This document shows, one piece after another, positions 8,282 through 18,227 of a stretch of 64,000 nucleotides of DNA. The DNA comes from Paraburkholderia sp. IMGN_8 (GTDB taxonomy: Bacteria; Pseudomonadota; Gammaproteobacteria; Burkholderiales; Burkholderiaceae). Position numbers and translations under genes: made by a program. The stretch covers positions 3,720,001 through 3,784,000 of the forward strand of contig NZ_CP150900.1 in the NCBI RefSeq assembly GCF_038050405.1, written 5' to 3'. The notes beneath the pieces were generated by a model that was given only the letters and a program-made list of their open reading frames with translations, was not told where the DNA came from and searched no databases. Every line of letters begins with the position of its first letter. The first letter of the stretch is position 1.

Positions 8282-9358
8282 CTAGCGGGCCGGCACCGGC
8301 AGACAGACCTGCTGCGCGATCGCCCGATAGCGATCCGCCGTATCCCGGAGCGTCAGGCCAGCCAGCGAGCGTTGCGCGCGCGCCTGCCCTAGCGCCATCA
8401 GCACGGCATCCGCGTAGCACTGCACATCGTCGGTATCGACGAGCTGCACGCCGGGAAATCCGTTCGCGAAGGCAAACGACGGAATCTTGCTCGCCACGAT
8501 CGGGATACCGGAGGCCAACGCTTCGAGAAACGCCACACTGTGTGCCTCGGAGCGCGACGGCATGACGAACACATTCGACTCAGACAGCACGGTCGCCACA
8601 TCGGTACGCGGCCCGGCCACCACCACGCGCTTCGCGAGTCCCAGCTCCTCGACCAGCTCGATTACCGCGCGCTGATAGTCGGGATCCTCGACCACGCCAT
8701 ACAGCACCAGGCGCGCGTTTTGCGCCTGCTTGAGCACCTCGCTGAACGCACGCACCGTCAGAAGCTGATTCTTCACCGACGCGTACCGGCCGATCTGCAC
8801 GACCTGGGGCACCCGGCCGCTGCGCTCGATGCCCTCGGTGAACGTAAAACGCGCAAGGTCCACGCCGTTAGGCACCACGCTCATCGACGGATGCGGTCCG
8901 ATTGCCTGAGCATAGTCCGTCACGCCTTGCTGCGACACACCGATCACGGCCCGGGCGCGTCCCGAGAGAATGTGTTCGACGCGCCGGAACAGCGGGCGCT
9001 CGAAGTCGTTGGTCGCCGAGTGCATCACATAGACGACTGGGACACGAAGCGGCAACGCGCGTGCGTAAAACGACGGAATCGTGGCGTGCGCGAAAATCAC
9101 GTCCGGGCGGAAGCGGCGCACCGCGAAGAACAGATTCCACAGCTTGCGGGCAACGCGATGCCGCCGCTGCGGAAACCAGCACAGCACACCGTGATCCTGG
9201 AGTTCATCCTGCAACGGCATGAATTCGGCATGCGAGGGCAACAGCGATGCCACGCAAACCGCCATGCCATCGGCGCGTTGATCGATGGCGAGATCCTTCG
9301 CGAGAACTTCGGCGCCGGACAGGCGTGGTGCCAGAACCAGATGAAGGACACGCATCAT
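8282..9358 (-). CDS. GT4-type glycosyltransferase (paralogue of the one at 38670)
   Basis: A retaining GT-B glycosyltransferase of 358 residues that should add one sugar to the lipid-linked repeat at the cytoplasmic face. The N-terminal domain opens with 'RVLHLVLAPRLSGAEVLAK' and has 'FAHATIPSFYARALPL' and 'YVMHSATNDFERP'; the C-terminal donor-binding domain has 'VVQIGRYASVKNQ', 'VFVMPSRSEAHSVAFLEALASGIP' with the E-x7-E-like element, and a helical tail. The start ATGATG at 9358/9355 overlaps the flippase stop (9355-9357), so the two genes are translationally coupled. The whole length aligns with the protein at 38670-39755, which marks a duplication inside the same locus. Confidence 0.9.
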   Translation of the reverse strand: MMRVLHLVLAPRLSGAEVLAKDLAIDQRADGMAVCVASLLPSHAEFMPLQDELQDHGVLCWFPQRRHRVARKLWNLFFAVRRFRPDVIFAHATIPSFYARALPLRVPVVYVMHSATNDFERPLFRRVEHILSGRARAVIGVSQQGVTDYAQAIGPHPSMSVVPNGVDLARFTFTEGIERSGRVPQVVQIGRYASVKNQLLTVRAFSEVLKQAQNARLVLYGVVEDPDYQRAVIELVEELGLAKRVVVAGPRTDVATVLSESNVFVMPSRSEAHSVAFLEALASGIPIVASKIPSFAFANGFPGVQLVDTDDVQCYADAVLMALGQARAQRSLAGLTLRDTADRYRAIAQQVCLPVPAR

Positions 9359-10653
9359 GAAGTCCTTGCAGTCAGCGTTCGAAACAGCATCCATGCCGCG
9401 GCGCAGCCGAGGCCGAGCGTCATCGACCACGCGATGCCCGTGACACCCCACCAGTGCGTCGCAAGAGGCGCGCTGATCAGCAGCACGACGACCTGAATCG
9501 CCGAGGCATGCACCGTCGCCTTCGCGTCACCCACCGCACGCAGATACGCGACAAGCACCGCAATCAACGCGCCGATCGCCATGTTGATCACCAGAATTCT
9601 GAACAGCGGCACCGCGGGCAACCACGCCGCACCGAGAATCAGGGAGAACAGCGGTTGCGCAATCAGCCTCAGCACTTCGACGAATCCCGCCAGCCCCACC
9701 GCAATCACCAGCAGATAGATCTTGATCAGCCGTGACGCGGCGCGCGGGTTCCTGCGATGATGCGCCGCAAACGTGGGGAACAGGTATTGCGACATGGCGA
9801 TCGCCGCATCGGCCAGCAGCATCTGCGCGAGTCTCGACGACATTTGATAGCTGCCCAGTTGCGCCGGGCCGAGCAGCTTGCCGACGACCACCTTGTCGAA
9901 CTGATTCAGCAGCAGGTTGATGACGCTGCTTGCCCAGATCCACCGGCTAAAGCCCACGTATTGACCAATGCCCGACCACACCGCGCGCACCGGCGGGCGC
10001 GGCATCATCGTCAGCCAGGTCAGCGTGCTTTTCAGCGTTTCGCCGGCGACCAGACCGAGCAGCACCGAGGCCGCGCCGGCGCCGAAGTACGCGAGGCCAA
10101 GCCCAACCGAGCAATCGACAAATGCCGCCGCCACCTCGACGCCGGCGATATGCTGGAAACGCCGCTCGCGCTGCACGACAAAATAAGCAGGCGACGCGAG
10201 GCCCCGCAATAACGGAAGCGCCGCGGCAAGCTGCAGCAGCACGAGTGATCCGTCGAGGTGAAACTGACTGCCCAGCAACGGCGCCAGCGCGAGCAACAGC
10301 AGCGAGATCAGCACACCGCGCGCTGTCAGGGTCGTCCACACCGCACCGAGTTGCGAACGCGTCGGCGCATGTTCACCTTGAATGACCGCTTGCGCGAGGC
10401 CGGTGTCCGACAGCGCCTCGGCTATCGCTACCGCAAGCAATGCCACGCTCACGCTGCCGATCGCCGCGGGTCCGAGCATGCGGCCAATCGCAAGAAACTT
10501 GATCGCTACCAGTCCGCGCACGGCGAACTGTTGCAACAGCACCCAAGTCGCCGCACTCGCGCCGAAGCTGGCCGCTATCGAGAACGCCGGAAGCCTGATC
10601 GCCCGCAAGCTATTTCTCCGTCGAATCGGAACGCCGTTGACTCGGCTGCGCAA
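9355..10653 (-). CDS. Wzx-type polysaccharide flippase (MOP superfamily)
   Basis: A 432-residue membrane protein with about 12 membrane segments that should flip the lipid-linked repeat unit to the periplasm. The N-terminal part has the family pattern 'FLAIGRMLGPAAIGSVSVALLAVAIAEALSDTGLAQAVIQ', where a Gly-Pro turn is followed by a long hydrophobic segment; the middle holds 'YQMSSRLAQMLLADAA...YLFPTFA', also typical of MOP flippases. It ends in overlap with the glycosyltransferase at 8282-9358. The upstream 280 bases separate it from the divergent glycosyltransferase at 10932 and must hold promoters for both. Together with the polymerase at 13732 this marks a Wzx/Wzy-dependent route. Confidence 0.9.
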   Translation of the reverse strand: MRSRVNGVPIRRRNSLRAIRLPAFSIAASFGASAATWVLLQQFAVRGLVAIKFLAIGRMLGPAAIGSVSVALLAVAIAEALSDTGLAQAVIQGEHAPTRSQLGAVWTTLTARGVLISLLLLALAPLLGSQFHLDGSLVLLQLAAALPLLRGLASPAYFVVQRERRFQHIAGVEVAAAFVDCSVGLGLAYFGAGAASVLLGLVAGETLKSTLTWLTMMPRPPVRAVWSGIGQYVGFSRWIWASSVINLLLNQFDKVVVGKLLGPAQLGSYQMSSRLAQMLLADAAIAMSQYLFPTFAAHHRRNPRAASRLIKIYLLVIAVGLAGFVEVLRLIAQPLFSLILGAAWLPAVPLFRILVINMAIGALIAVLVAYLRAVGDAKATVHASAIQVVVLLISAPLATHWWGVTGIAWSMTLGLGCAAAWMLFRTLTARTS

Positions 10654-10931
10654 CGATTCAACGGAACCGCTGCGTTATGCCGCCGGCGCATAATTAGTGA
10701 GGTGCACCAGCAAGCTGGCGACGTTTTCATCGAACTCTAGGCACGACCTTACCGCGAGAGAATCGGCGACAACCGCCATCAGCTAGGCCGCTTCAGCCGA
10801 AGCTATTGCGTTGTAGTACGTTTACCCACAGAACGGGGCAGATTGACGGGTTCACTCACGCCCGCGGTGCTAACGTTGTTCTGCTAGCGACGCGAAAAAT
10901 TCGCCGCCCTGGTGCCTTTGCCAAAACGCAC

Positions 10932-12137
10932 ATGCCAACCGACGCGATGGAACAAGACTACGTCCTGATTGTGGAGCCCAATCTCACCGGCCATCGCTGG
11001 CGTTATGTCGAGTGGACCATGCAGGCCTGTGCGGAAGCCGGGTATCCGTGCATCCTCGCGACCGAATGCGCCAACGAAGATCATCGGCTTGCCAGACAGA
11101 TCGTCGCCGCCAACCGGCCTGACGTGGAAATCGCGTTTGTCGATCCTGACGCGCGGCCCCGCGGCCTGCTGCGCGACCCCAACGAATACTGGCGATTTCA
11201 CCGCTATTTCAAGCGCGTGCATAAGGTGGTCAGCCACGCGCAACCGATCAGGCTGGTGGTCGTTCCCTACGTCGATTATTTTCTCTATGCTCTGCCGTTT
11301 CTCGGCTCGCCATTCCGCAAGACGCCGTGGATCGGCATCACGATGCGCTCGACCTTTCATCATCGCAAGGTCGGCATCAAAGCGCCGGATCGTCCATTGG
11401 TCAATGCGATCAAGGCGCAACTCTTCAAACGCGCAATCCGAACGGAGGGCTTGCGCACGTTGCTCACCATCGATCCCACGCTGCCGGAATGGGCAGCGCA
11501 CCGCGCATCGAAGGCAAGCGCGGCCGTCGCCTATGTCGCGGATCCCTTTCCGGACGAGCAGGCGGAAAACCCCGTTCTCGCCCGCGAACGGCTCGGACTG
11601 GACCCCATGCAGCGCTACCTGCTGGTGTACGGCGCCATTACCGAGCGCAAAGGCATTTACGAACTCGTCGAGGCGTTGATGCGTCTGGACAATGCACCCA
11701 CGCTGATCGTCGCCGGCGAGCAGGACGCAGGCACGCGCCATTTCATGCGCAACCATGTCCGCAGCCTGGCACCCGCGCCGCTGATACTCGACTCGTTCAT
11801 CGCCAACGACGTCGAGCGTGACCTGTTCTCCGCCTGCGACGCGGTCTGGCTGGGCTACAAGGGACACTACGGGATGAGCGGCGTGCTCGTGCAGGCGTAC
11901 CGCTTCGGCAAGCCGGTGATTGCAACGGAAGACGGGCTGATCGGCTGGTTCAGCCGGCGCTGTGAACTGGGGCCGATATTGAGCGACCTGAGCTCGGCGT
12001 CGATAGGCAAGGCCATCAGCGAGATCGCGACCTCGTGGCCGCATGCGCCCGAGGCCGTCCCGTCCGCCAGGGAAGATCTGCTGTCCCGGCATACGCTCGG
12101 TCAGTTCAAGCAGACCTTGCTTCAGCAGATGGCCTGA
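10932..12137 (+). CDS. Glycosyltransferase, GT-B fold
   Basis: A glycosyltransferase of about 401 residues. The N-terminus 'YVLIVEPNLTGHRWRYVEWTMQACAEAGY' is a Rossmann-like acceptor domain; the C-terminal half has the donor-site style 'RYLLVYGAITERKGIYELVEAL', 'LIVAGEQDAG' and 'FSACDAVWLGYKGHYGMSGVLVQAYRFGKPVIATEDG'. ATG codons at 10932 and 10947 are both possible; the frame stays open to 10806 but residues before 10932 look non-coding. The missing strong GPGxxG loop makes it a divergent member. It lies alone on the plus strand between the flippase and an acyltransferase, and converges with the latter with a 39-base gap. Confidence 0.85.
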   Translation: MPTDAMEQDYVLIVEPNLTGHRWRYVEWTMQACAEAGYPCILATECANEDHRLARQIVAANRPDVEIAFVDPDARPRGLLRDPNEYWRFHRYFKRVHKVVSHAQPIRLVVVPYVDYFLYALPFLGSPFRKTPWIGITMRSTFHHRKVGIKAPDRPLVNAIKAQLFKRAIRTEGLRTLLTIDPTLPEWAAHRASKASAAVAYVADPFPDEQAENPVLARERLGLDPMQRYLLVYGAITERKGIYELVEALMRLDNAPTLIVAGEQDAGTRHFMRNHVRSLAPAPLILDSFIANDVERDLFSACDAVWLGYKGHYGMSGVLVQAYRFGKPVIATEDGLIGWFSRRCELGPILSDLSSASIGKAISEIATSWPHAPEAVPSAREDLLSRHTLGQFKQTLLQQMA

Positions 12138-12176
12138 TCCGGCCGACCCATATCCGCACCCCACACGCCGGCGCGA

Positions 12177-13463
12177 TCAGCCGGCCGGTTCGCCGCCCGC
12201 TCCCGGCTCGGCACCGCGCCGCGCGGCGAGCACCGCAGCAATGCGCGGATCGGCAGCAGGCTCGACTGTCGTCGAACTGGACGCCTCAGTGGCCGGCCGC
12301 ACAGGCCGTTGACGCCGGGGTGGCTGGTCAGCGGCGACAGGCACCTGTTCGCGCACCGCGCTGCTGCGCTTTTCCGGAAAAAGCGCGTTGCGCATGAGCA
12401 GGAACGGAAACTCGATCGCGCGCGTCGTCACGTAACCGATCAGGATGGCAAACGCAAACTGCGCCGTAAGCGCGACAATCCACGTCAGGCTCGGCGCCAG
12501 GCCGAGCGCGGTTGCTTTGCGAATCAGCATATCGCCGGGCGCGAGCGCGAGTGAATGCCATAGATAAATGCCGTAAGAATAAAGGCCGATCCACGCAACC
12601 GCGCGATATACCATCGACGAGCGCAGCGATCCGGAATGCTCGAGCACCAGCACGAGCAAGGCGGCGAAACCGAGCGCCTGAATCGTATAGCCGATGCTTT
12701 CGTCCAGCGCCAGATTTTTCGTCGCGAACGCGAGCCACGCGCACAGCACCGCGACGATCGCGACCAGCATCCATTTGCGCTTTGCGAACTGCTGATAGAC
12801 GTCCGGTCTCATCCAGTAGATCGCGGACAGAATCACGCCGACCAGCAGACTGTCGATCCGGTATTGCGTGTACGCGAAGGCGCCTTGCAGGTCGCCACCC
12901 GCCACGGCGAAGCAACGCGCGGTGAGCACCACCGCGCAGATAGCGGAAAGCACGCCGACGATGGTCCACACGCCCAGACGCCAGCGGGCAAACAGCAACA
13001 GCAACGCCGGCAGTACCAGGTAAAAGTGTTCCTCGACCGCGAGGCTCCAGGTTTGGGTAATCGACGTACCCAGATAGTTCTGAAGATGGGTCAGGTTCTG
13101 GAATAGAAACGTATTCCACGGGTGGCGGCCGGCCAGCAGATGGAAAACGATCAGTACGTAATACGCGGGCCAGATGCGAAAAATACGCCGGATGATAAAA
13201 CGCTTTGCGTCGACGTGGCCTTTTTCAGCGTACTGCCTGAGCAGGAGGCCGCCCACCAGAAAACCGCTCAGCGTGAAGAACAGATTCACGCCTTCACGTC
13301 CAAAATTTTTCAGCGGGTACTCAATGATCTGGAGTAGAAAATTGTTGGTATGGACAGTATGAAAGTGAAACCCCATCACCGCGATAATCGCGATACCGCG
13401 GACAAAATCGAGCTCGACTGCCCTGCCGGCTCTTGCGGGTCCCGCCCCGCCGAATAATTTCAT
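12177..13463 (-). CDS. Acyltransferase 3 family membrane protein (OafA/YrhL type)
   Basis: An inner-membrane O-acyltransferase of 428 residues that probably adds acetyl groups to the polysaccharide. It begins after a short leader with 'VELDFVRGIAIIAVMGFHFH', which contains the R/K-x10-H catalytic signature, then 'GREGVNLFFTLSGFLVGGLLLRQY' and 'FIIRRIFRIWPAYYVL', both standard for the family. About ten membrane segments follow. The last 70 residues are a charged, proline-rich cytoplasmic tail with no known domain. It is divergent from the polymerase gene at 13732. Confidence 0.92.
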   Translation of the reverse strand: MKLFGGAGPARAGRAVELDFVRGIAIIAVMGFHFHTVHTNNFLLQIIEYPLKNFGREGVNLFFTLSGFLVGGLLLRQYAEKGHVDAKRFIIRRIFRIWPAYYVLIVFHLLAGRHPWNTFLFQNLTHLQNYLGTSITQTWSLAVEEHFYLVLPALLLLFARWRLGVWTIVGVLSAICAVVLTARCFAVAGGDLQGAFAYTQYRIDSLLVGVILSAIYWMRPDVYQQFAKRKWMLVAIVAVLCAWLAFATKNLALDESIGYTIQALGFAALLVLVLEHSGSLRSSMVYRAVAWIGLYSYGIYLWHSLALAPGDMLIRKATALGLAPSLTWIVALTAQFAFAILIGYVTTRAIEFPFLLMRNALFPEKRSSAVREQVPVAADQPPRRQRPVRPATEASSSTTVEPAADPRIAAVLAARRGAEPGAGGEPAG

Positions 13464-13731
13464 GTTCTTCCCCTGTCACCATCCGCGGGCCAATGTCCCT
13501 TTTTGCATCTTCGGTGGCGCAACGCGCGCGTGCGCGCCAACTTCAAGGCATTGCCCGACAACCTGAGGGCGACCCGGGGCGTCTCGCAACAGCCGGCCTT
13601 TCCTCAGTCGCCAGAACCCAGGCAATCGGCGACGAAACGGGTAGGCGTAATTGGCAAGCAGGGATATTCCCCCACAATGACTTGACGCGAGACCGTCTGG
13701 TAAAGACCAACGGCGCCGGGGAGGATCAACA

Positions 13732-15228
13732 ATGCGCCATCAGTATGCGACGCCGTGGATATGGATTTTTCTGTTACCGCTAGCGCTGGACTACAAAGCG
13801 ACCGACGCGAACACAGGCCATTTCGCCCAGTTCGTGTTCGTCCTCCCGGCGCTTGCCGCCGGGCTGGCTCTGGCGCTGATTGCGCCACGCTTTCACGAAC
13901 GCTCACGCCTGCGCTGGTTCGTCACCGCTAGCGTGACGCTGTGCGTGTTCGGCAGCCTTGTTGCCCAGCTGATACAGGACAACGACACCGGCAACTACCT
14001 GCGGGTATTGCTGCCGTTCCTGCTGTTCCTGCTGGGCTACATCGTGGCCTGCCATCCGTGGAGCGAATACAGAATCTCGCAGTTCGAGAAAGCCCTGTTC
14101 GTTGCCAACACCATCAGCCTCGTTTTCACCTGCGTCTACGGCGTGGCGACGGCAGGCGGTCTCGAGGAAGTCCGTTACCGGATCGTCTCCGTGACGCTGT
14201 TGGGACTGCAAGGCGTGCTGCTGCACGAATTCGTCGTTGCCAGGCGCTTTTCCTTTTTTACCGTCTCTGTGTTCGCCTTCAGCGTGATCGTCGAATTGCT
14301 GAGCGTCACACGCAGCATGCTGGTCGGCACGGTGTTGCTGTTCCTGATCGCCATGGGACTGTGCGCGCCAACGATTCAGCAGATCTGGCGCGCGATGGCG
14401 CGCAGCCTGATCGCCTGCGCGGTGATCGCCGGCGTGGCAGGCGTGGCGACATTGAGCTTTCCAACCATTACCCAGCACTGGACGCAGCGTATTTTTGCAT
14501 CGGAGGTCACCGCCTCCGGCAAGGATCCGACCACGATCACCCGCCTCGCCGAAATGCGCGATCAGTTCGACCAGGTGACCGAGTCGCCCGAGACGCTGTT
14601 ATTCGGCACAGGCTTCGGGCACTACTATCGCTACTCCCCCGCCTACCTGCCGGATCTCGCCGATCAGATCAGCGAGAAGGACTTCTTTGCGATCAGGGAA
14701 TGGGCCGCCGGTCATAATTTCTGGGTGTATCAGTTGTTCGCGGGCGGTCTGCTGTTCGGCATCGGCATGCCTGTTGTAATGCTGATCGCGCTGGCGATGT
14801 GTTTCCTCTCCTATCGTCACTGGCGTGCTGTCGTGCCAGGCGCGCCGATGCTTCCCGTACTCGGGCGAGCCATCATGCTGTTTGCCGCACTGCCGGCTAC
14901 CTCGATAGGCGGCAATCCGCTCGGACCACGTTTCTCGGGACTGGTATTCGGCATCGCGCTCGGCCTCATGATCGCCACGCATGCGCGACTGCAACGCGCA
15001 CTTCCGGCCCGGCCGAAGCGCGTTCACACGCCGCCGCGCGTGCGCCTGGCGACCACCCTGCCGGAGTTGCCCGGCAGGATCCAGCCCGGCATGGGCCGCT
15101 CGGATCTTGCAACGACCTTGGGTATCTCACGCCCGGCAAGCACCGCGACCGGGGCTGGCCGCTTCGGACCGCTCGCGTCCGGTACACCGTCGACACGCAG
15201 CGTCAACCGATCGAATCTCGCCCGATGA
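13732..15228 (+). CDS. Wzy-type O-antigen/EPS polymerase
   Basis: A 498-residue membrane protein with about ten to twelve segments and a large periplasmic loop (residues about 245-320) containing 'LLFGTGFGHYYRY', which resembles the Wzy/O-antigen-ligase loop. It should join repeat units in the periplasm. The ATG is preceded by GGGGAGG at spacing of about 7. The last 80 residues are basic, proline-rich and probably cytoplasmic. The stop overlaps the next gene as ATGA (15225-15228), so it is translationally coupled to the glycosyltransferase. Confidence 0.85.
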   Translation: MRHQYATPWIWIFLLPLALDYKATDANTGHFAQFVFVLPALAAGLALALIAPRFHERSRLRWFVTASVTLCVFGSLVAQLIQDNDTGNYLRVLLPFLLFLLGYIVACHPWSEYRISQFEKALFVANTISLVFTCVYGVATAGGLEEVRYRIVSVTLLGLQGVLLHEFVVARRFSFFTVSVFAFSVIVELLSVTRSMLVGTVLLFLIAMGLCAPTIQQIWRAMARSLIACAVIAGVAGVATLSFPTITQHWTQRIFASEVTASGKDPTTITRLAEMRDQFDQVTESPETLLFGTGFGHYYRYSPAYLPDLADQISEKDFFAIREWAAGHNFWVYQLFAGGLLFGIGMPVVMLIALAMCFLSYRHWRAVVPGAPMLPVLGRAIMLFAALPATSIGGNPLGPRFSGLVFGIALGLMIATHARLQRALPARPKRVHTPPRVRLATTLPELPGRIQPGMGRSDLATTLGISRPASTATGAGRFGPLASGTPSTRSVNRSNLAR

Positions 15229-16436
15229 AAATTCTCCACCTGCTCGCAAGCGTCGATCCACGCGCCGGCGGCCCCGTAGAAGGCGTGCGCCGCAGCGGCA
15301 TAGCGATGCAAGAAGCCGGCCACCATATCGAAGTGGCCACCTGCGATGCGCCGGGCGACGCGTACCTCGCGGCCTTTCCGTTTCCGGTCCATGCCTTTGG
15401 CCCTGTCGCTAGCCGCTACAGTTACAGCGCACGGCTCGCGCCCTGGCTCGACGCCAACGCGCGCCGCTTCGACGCGGTCATCGTGCATGGTCTGTGGCAA
15501 TACCATGGCCTCGCCGCGTGGAAGACACTCAGACGAAGCGCGGTGCCGTACTACGTGTACGTTCATGGCATGCTCGATCCGTGGTTCAAACAGGCGTACC
15601 CGCTCAAGCACCTCAAGAAGTGGTTGTATTGGCCATGGGCCGAATATCGTGTGCTGCGCGACGCACGCGCCGTCATCTTTACGACGGAAGAAGAGCGCAC
15701 TCGCGCCCGGCGATCTTTCTGGCTATATCGGGCCAATGAACGGATTGTGCCGTTCGGCACGACCGTGCCGCCGCTCGATGCCGAGTCTGTACGTGAAGCG
15801 TTCCTGCAAGCCGTGCCTGGCTTGCGCGGCAAACGCATCGTGCTGTTTCTCGGACGCGTGCATGCCAAGAAAGGCTGTGATCTGCTGATCGATGCATTCG
15901 CGCGCATCGCCGGCCGCGATCCGGCATTGCACCTCGTCGTCGCGGGACCGGACGAGACCGGCTGGGTCGCGCATCTGCGCGCGCGGGCACAAGCGGCCGG
16001 CGTCGCGCACCGCGTCAGCCTGCCTGGCATGCTGCAAGGCGATCTCAAGTGGGGCGCGTTTCACGCAAGCGACGTGTTCGTTCTGCCGTCGCACCAGGAG
16101 AACTTCGGCGTAGCGGTCGCCGAAGCGCTCGGCTGCGGGCTGCCGGCGCTGATCTCCGATAAGGTCAACGTCTGGCGTGAGATCGAAGCGGATGGCGCGG
16201 GCCTGGTTGCCGCCGACACGATCGAGGGCACCGAACAGAATCTGGTGCGCTGGTACGAACTCGACGACGCGGCCCGCGCGAACATGCGCGCGCAGGCATG
16301 CCGCACCTTCCATGCGCGCTTTCGGGTCGAAACCATGGTCGGCTCGTTGACGGCTCTGCTGGAAACCCAGGGCAGCGTCGACGTGCGCGAACACACGCTC
16401 ACCGCTCTGCGAGAAGCGACTCAACATAGCCAGTGA
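15225..16436 (+). CDS. GT4-type glycosyltransferase
   Basis: A 403-residue retaining glycosyltransferase. 'MKILHLLASVDPRAGGPVEGVRR' is the classic GT4 opening with a Gly-rich loop; 'YVYVHGMLDPWFKQ' and 'VIFTTEEER' lie in the acceptor domain; 'IVLFLGRVHAKKGCDLLIDAFARI' and 'FVLPSHQENFGVAVAEALGCGLPALIS' are the donor-site K and E-x7-E motifs. The start at 15225 overlaps the polymerase stop; the frame is open further upstream but only as an out-of-frame shadow of the polymerase gene. The 54 bases to the convergent oxidoreductase gene hold no clear terminator. Confidence 0.93.
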   Translation: MKILHLLASVDPRAGGPVEGVRRSGIAMQEAGHHIEVATCDAPGDAYLAAFPFPVHAFGPVASRYSYSARLAPWLDANARRFDAVIVHGLWQYHGLAAWKTLRRSAVPYYVYVHGMLDPWFKQAYPLKHLKKWLYWPWAEYRVLRDARAVIFTTEEERTRARRSFWLYRANERIVPFGTTVPPLDAESVREAFLQAVPGLRGKRIVLFLGRVHAKKGCDLLIDAFARIAGRDPALHLVVAGPDETGWVAHLRARAQAAGVAHRVSLPGMLQGDLKWGAFHASDVFVLPSHQENFGVAVAEALGCGLPALISDKVNVWREIEADGAGLVAADTIEGTEQNLVRWYELDDAARANMRAQACRTFHARFRVETMVGSLTALLETQGSVDVREHTLTALREATQHSQ

Positions 16437-16490
16437 CAGGATGCGCGTCGCACCCCGTCGCCGGCTGGCCGGGTCATTGCGCCTTCCGGG

Positions 16491-18227
16491 TTACTGTTCC
16501 TTCATCAAGGGCGTCAACGTAGAGGCTGCGATCGGCAAGCTGTCGATTTGACCCTGCGTCTGAATCGTCATCGGGGAACTGTTGGCAGCGTCGGCTCTGG
16601 TGCTGCCCACAATGTCCGGCATATCGAGTTGCCGGATGAGATGCCCGGCCAACCGCAGCGAAAGCGCGGCAATCGTGATGGTCGGAAAGTTGGCGCCGAC
16701 CGTCGGAAAGACCGAGCTGCCGGCCACATAAAGATTGCCTATCCCGTGCACCTTGCAATTGCGGTCGACCACGCCTTCGCGTGGCGAATCATGCATGCGC
16801 GTCGTGCCCATGTGGTGCCACGTTCCTTCCAGCTTCTCGGACCACGGCCGGCCTTCGAGCGGCGCGTCGAGTTCGACGTCCGCAATCCCGGCCATCTGCA
16901 ACTCCTGCGCAAGCAACGCGAAGGTTCTGTCGAACGTGCGCTGAACCTGCTCGCCGAGCCGCCATGCCACTTTGACACGCGGCATGCCGAGCCGGTCGCG
17001 TTGATCCGACAGGGTGACGCGGCTGTCACGATTGGGCTCCGCTTCGACGATTGCCTGCAGGGTCACGCCGGTGACCAGCGCCGGCCACTGATACAGCCGC
17101 GTCAAGCCGTATCCCACGGTGTCGAGCGGATGCGACGCCATCGTGATGAGATCGGCCTTCAGGCTGCGGCCCGGCTGGTCCTTGGACAGCAGCGCCTCCT
17201 TGCAGTGGATCAGCGCCTCGGACCCTTTGCTGCCTTCGCCGTAAAAGCGCGAATAGAGCCATACGCGCGAATTGAGCAATTTCTCGCGCTCCATCAGCTC
17301 CTGCTTCGGCGCGAACTGCGAGGAGATCTTCGTACCGTGCGCGGAGACCGCGGCATTCTGGTAGTGATACTTGATGTCGTACAGTTTGTTGCGCCTGAAC
17401 CCGGGGCGGAAACGCACTTTCCCACACATCATCCGCGGATGATCCATGAAGAAGCGGCCCACCAGATCGTTGCGATTGCCAAGCCCGGCGGCCTCTACGT
17501 TGTTCGACGCGAGCAGCATGCGCGCGTTCTCGATGCCACCGGTCGCCAGTATGAAAATCTTGCTCACCACCGACATCCTGCGACCGCTGAGCGTCGCCAC
17601 CTGAACCCGCGAAATGGTCGACGCCTGGGCGTCGGCGTCGATGTTCAGGACGTTCGCGTACAGAAACACGCGCACGTGCGACGAACGGGACAGTTCGTCG
17701 CGATACAGCTTGCCGAAGCGCACCGGCGGGCTGAACTGAGCCACCGTATCGCGCATATCGCCCGTCCCGAGCGGAATGCGGCGCACGTCGTGGCGCCCGA
17801 TCTCGCGCTCCCAGTAAGCGGGGTCGAAATTTTGCGGACCGAGCTTCAGCAACTCATGCGTGCGCGCGTAATACGGCGCCAGTTCGTCGAGGCCGAACGG
17901 CCAGCCGCTGTGCGCTATCCAGTCCCGCTTCTCGAAGTCCCACGGATCCAGCGGGCGGCACCATCCTCCCCAGCAATTGCTGCTGCCGCCGAAGTAGCGG
18001 CTGCGGGAACCGTCCGCAAATGAATAGGGGAGACCGGCGTTCTCGCCGCGATAGAGGTCGCGCGTTTCGTCGTCAGGGCCGAAGCCGCCGCTTTCGAGCA
18101 TGCAGGTGTCGATCCCCGCCCTCGCCATCTCGCGTGCGAGCGTAATGCCCGCGACCCCGCCGCCGATGATGCAGACTGCCGTTTCGATGACCGTGTTTTG
18201 TTCGACATTGCGAGTATCGATAAACAT
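16491..18227 (-). CDS. GMC-family FAD-dependent oxidoreductase
   Basis: A 578-residue flavoenzyme likely to oxidise an alcohol or sugar hydroxyl. The FAD-binding 'VCIIGGGVAGITLAREMARAG' is at residues about 18-38; 'SRYFGGSSNCWGGWCRPLDPWDF' is the GMC substrate/FAD loop; the C-terminal active-site region has 'WHHMGTTRM' (His) and 'GNLYVAGSSVFPTVGANFPT' (Asn), the His/Asn pair of the family. No signal peptide, so it works in the cytoplasm. It is transcribed from the intergenic region shared with the acetyltransferase upstream. Placement inside an EPS cluster suggests it modifies a polymer precursor or a lipid-linked sugar; the substrate is unknown. Confidence 0.88.
   Translation of the reverse strand: MFIDTRNVEQNTVIETAVCIIGGGVAGITLAREMARAGIDTCMLESGGFGPDDETRDLYRGENAGLPYSFADGSRSRYFGGSSNCWGGWCRPLDPWDFEKRDWIAHSGWPFGLDELAPYYARTHELLKLGPQNFDPAYWEREIGRHDVRRIPLGTGDMRDTVAQFSPPVRFGKLYRDELSRSSHVRVFLYANVLNIDADAQASTISRVQVATLSGRRMSVVSKIFILATGGIENARMLLASNNVEAAGLGNRNDLVGRFFMDHPRMMCGKVRFRPGFRRNKLYDIKYHYQNAAVSAHGTKISSQFAPKQELMEREKLLNSRVWLYSRFYGEGSKGSEALIHCKEALLSKDQPGRSLKADLITMASHPLDTVGYGLTRLYQWPALVTGVTLQAIVEAEPNRDSRVTLSDQRDRLGMPRVKVAWRLGEQVQRTFDRTFALLAQELQMAGIADVELDAPLEGRPWSEKLEGTWHHMGTTRMHDSPREGVVDRNCKVHGIGNLYVAGSSVFPTVGANFPTITIAALSLRLAGHLIRQLDMPDIVGSTRADAANSSPMTIQTQGQIDSLPIAASTLTPLMKEQ

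Noticed and set aside
14799..15224. A 140-codon N-terminal extension of the glycosyltransferase at 15225
   Set aside because: It overlaps the polymerase gene out of frame, and the family N-terminus starts exactly at 15225 with an ATGA overlap.
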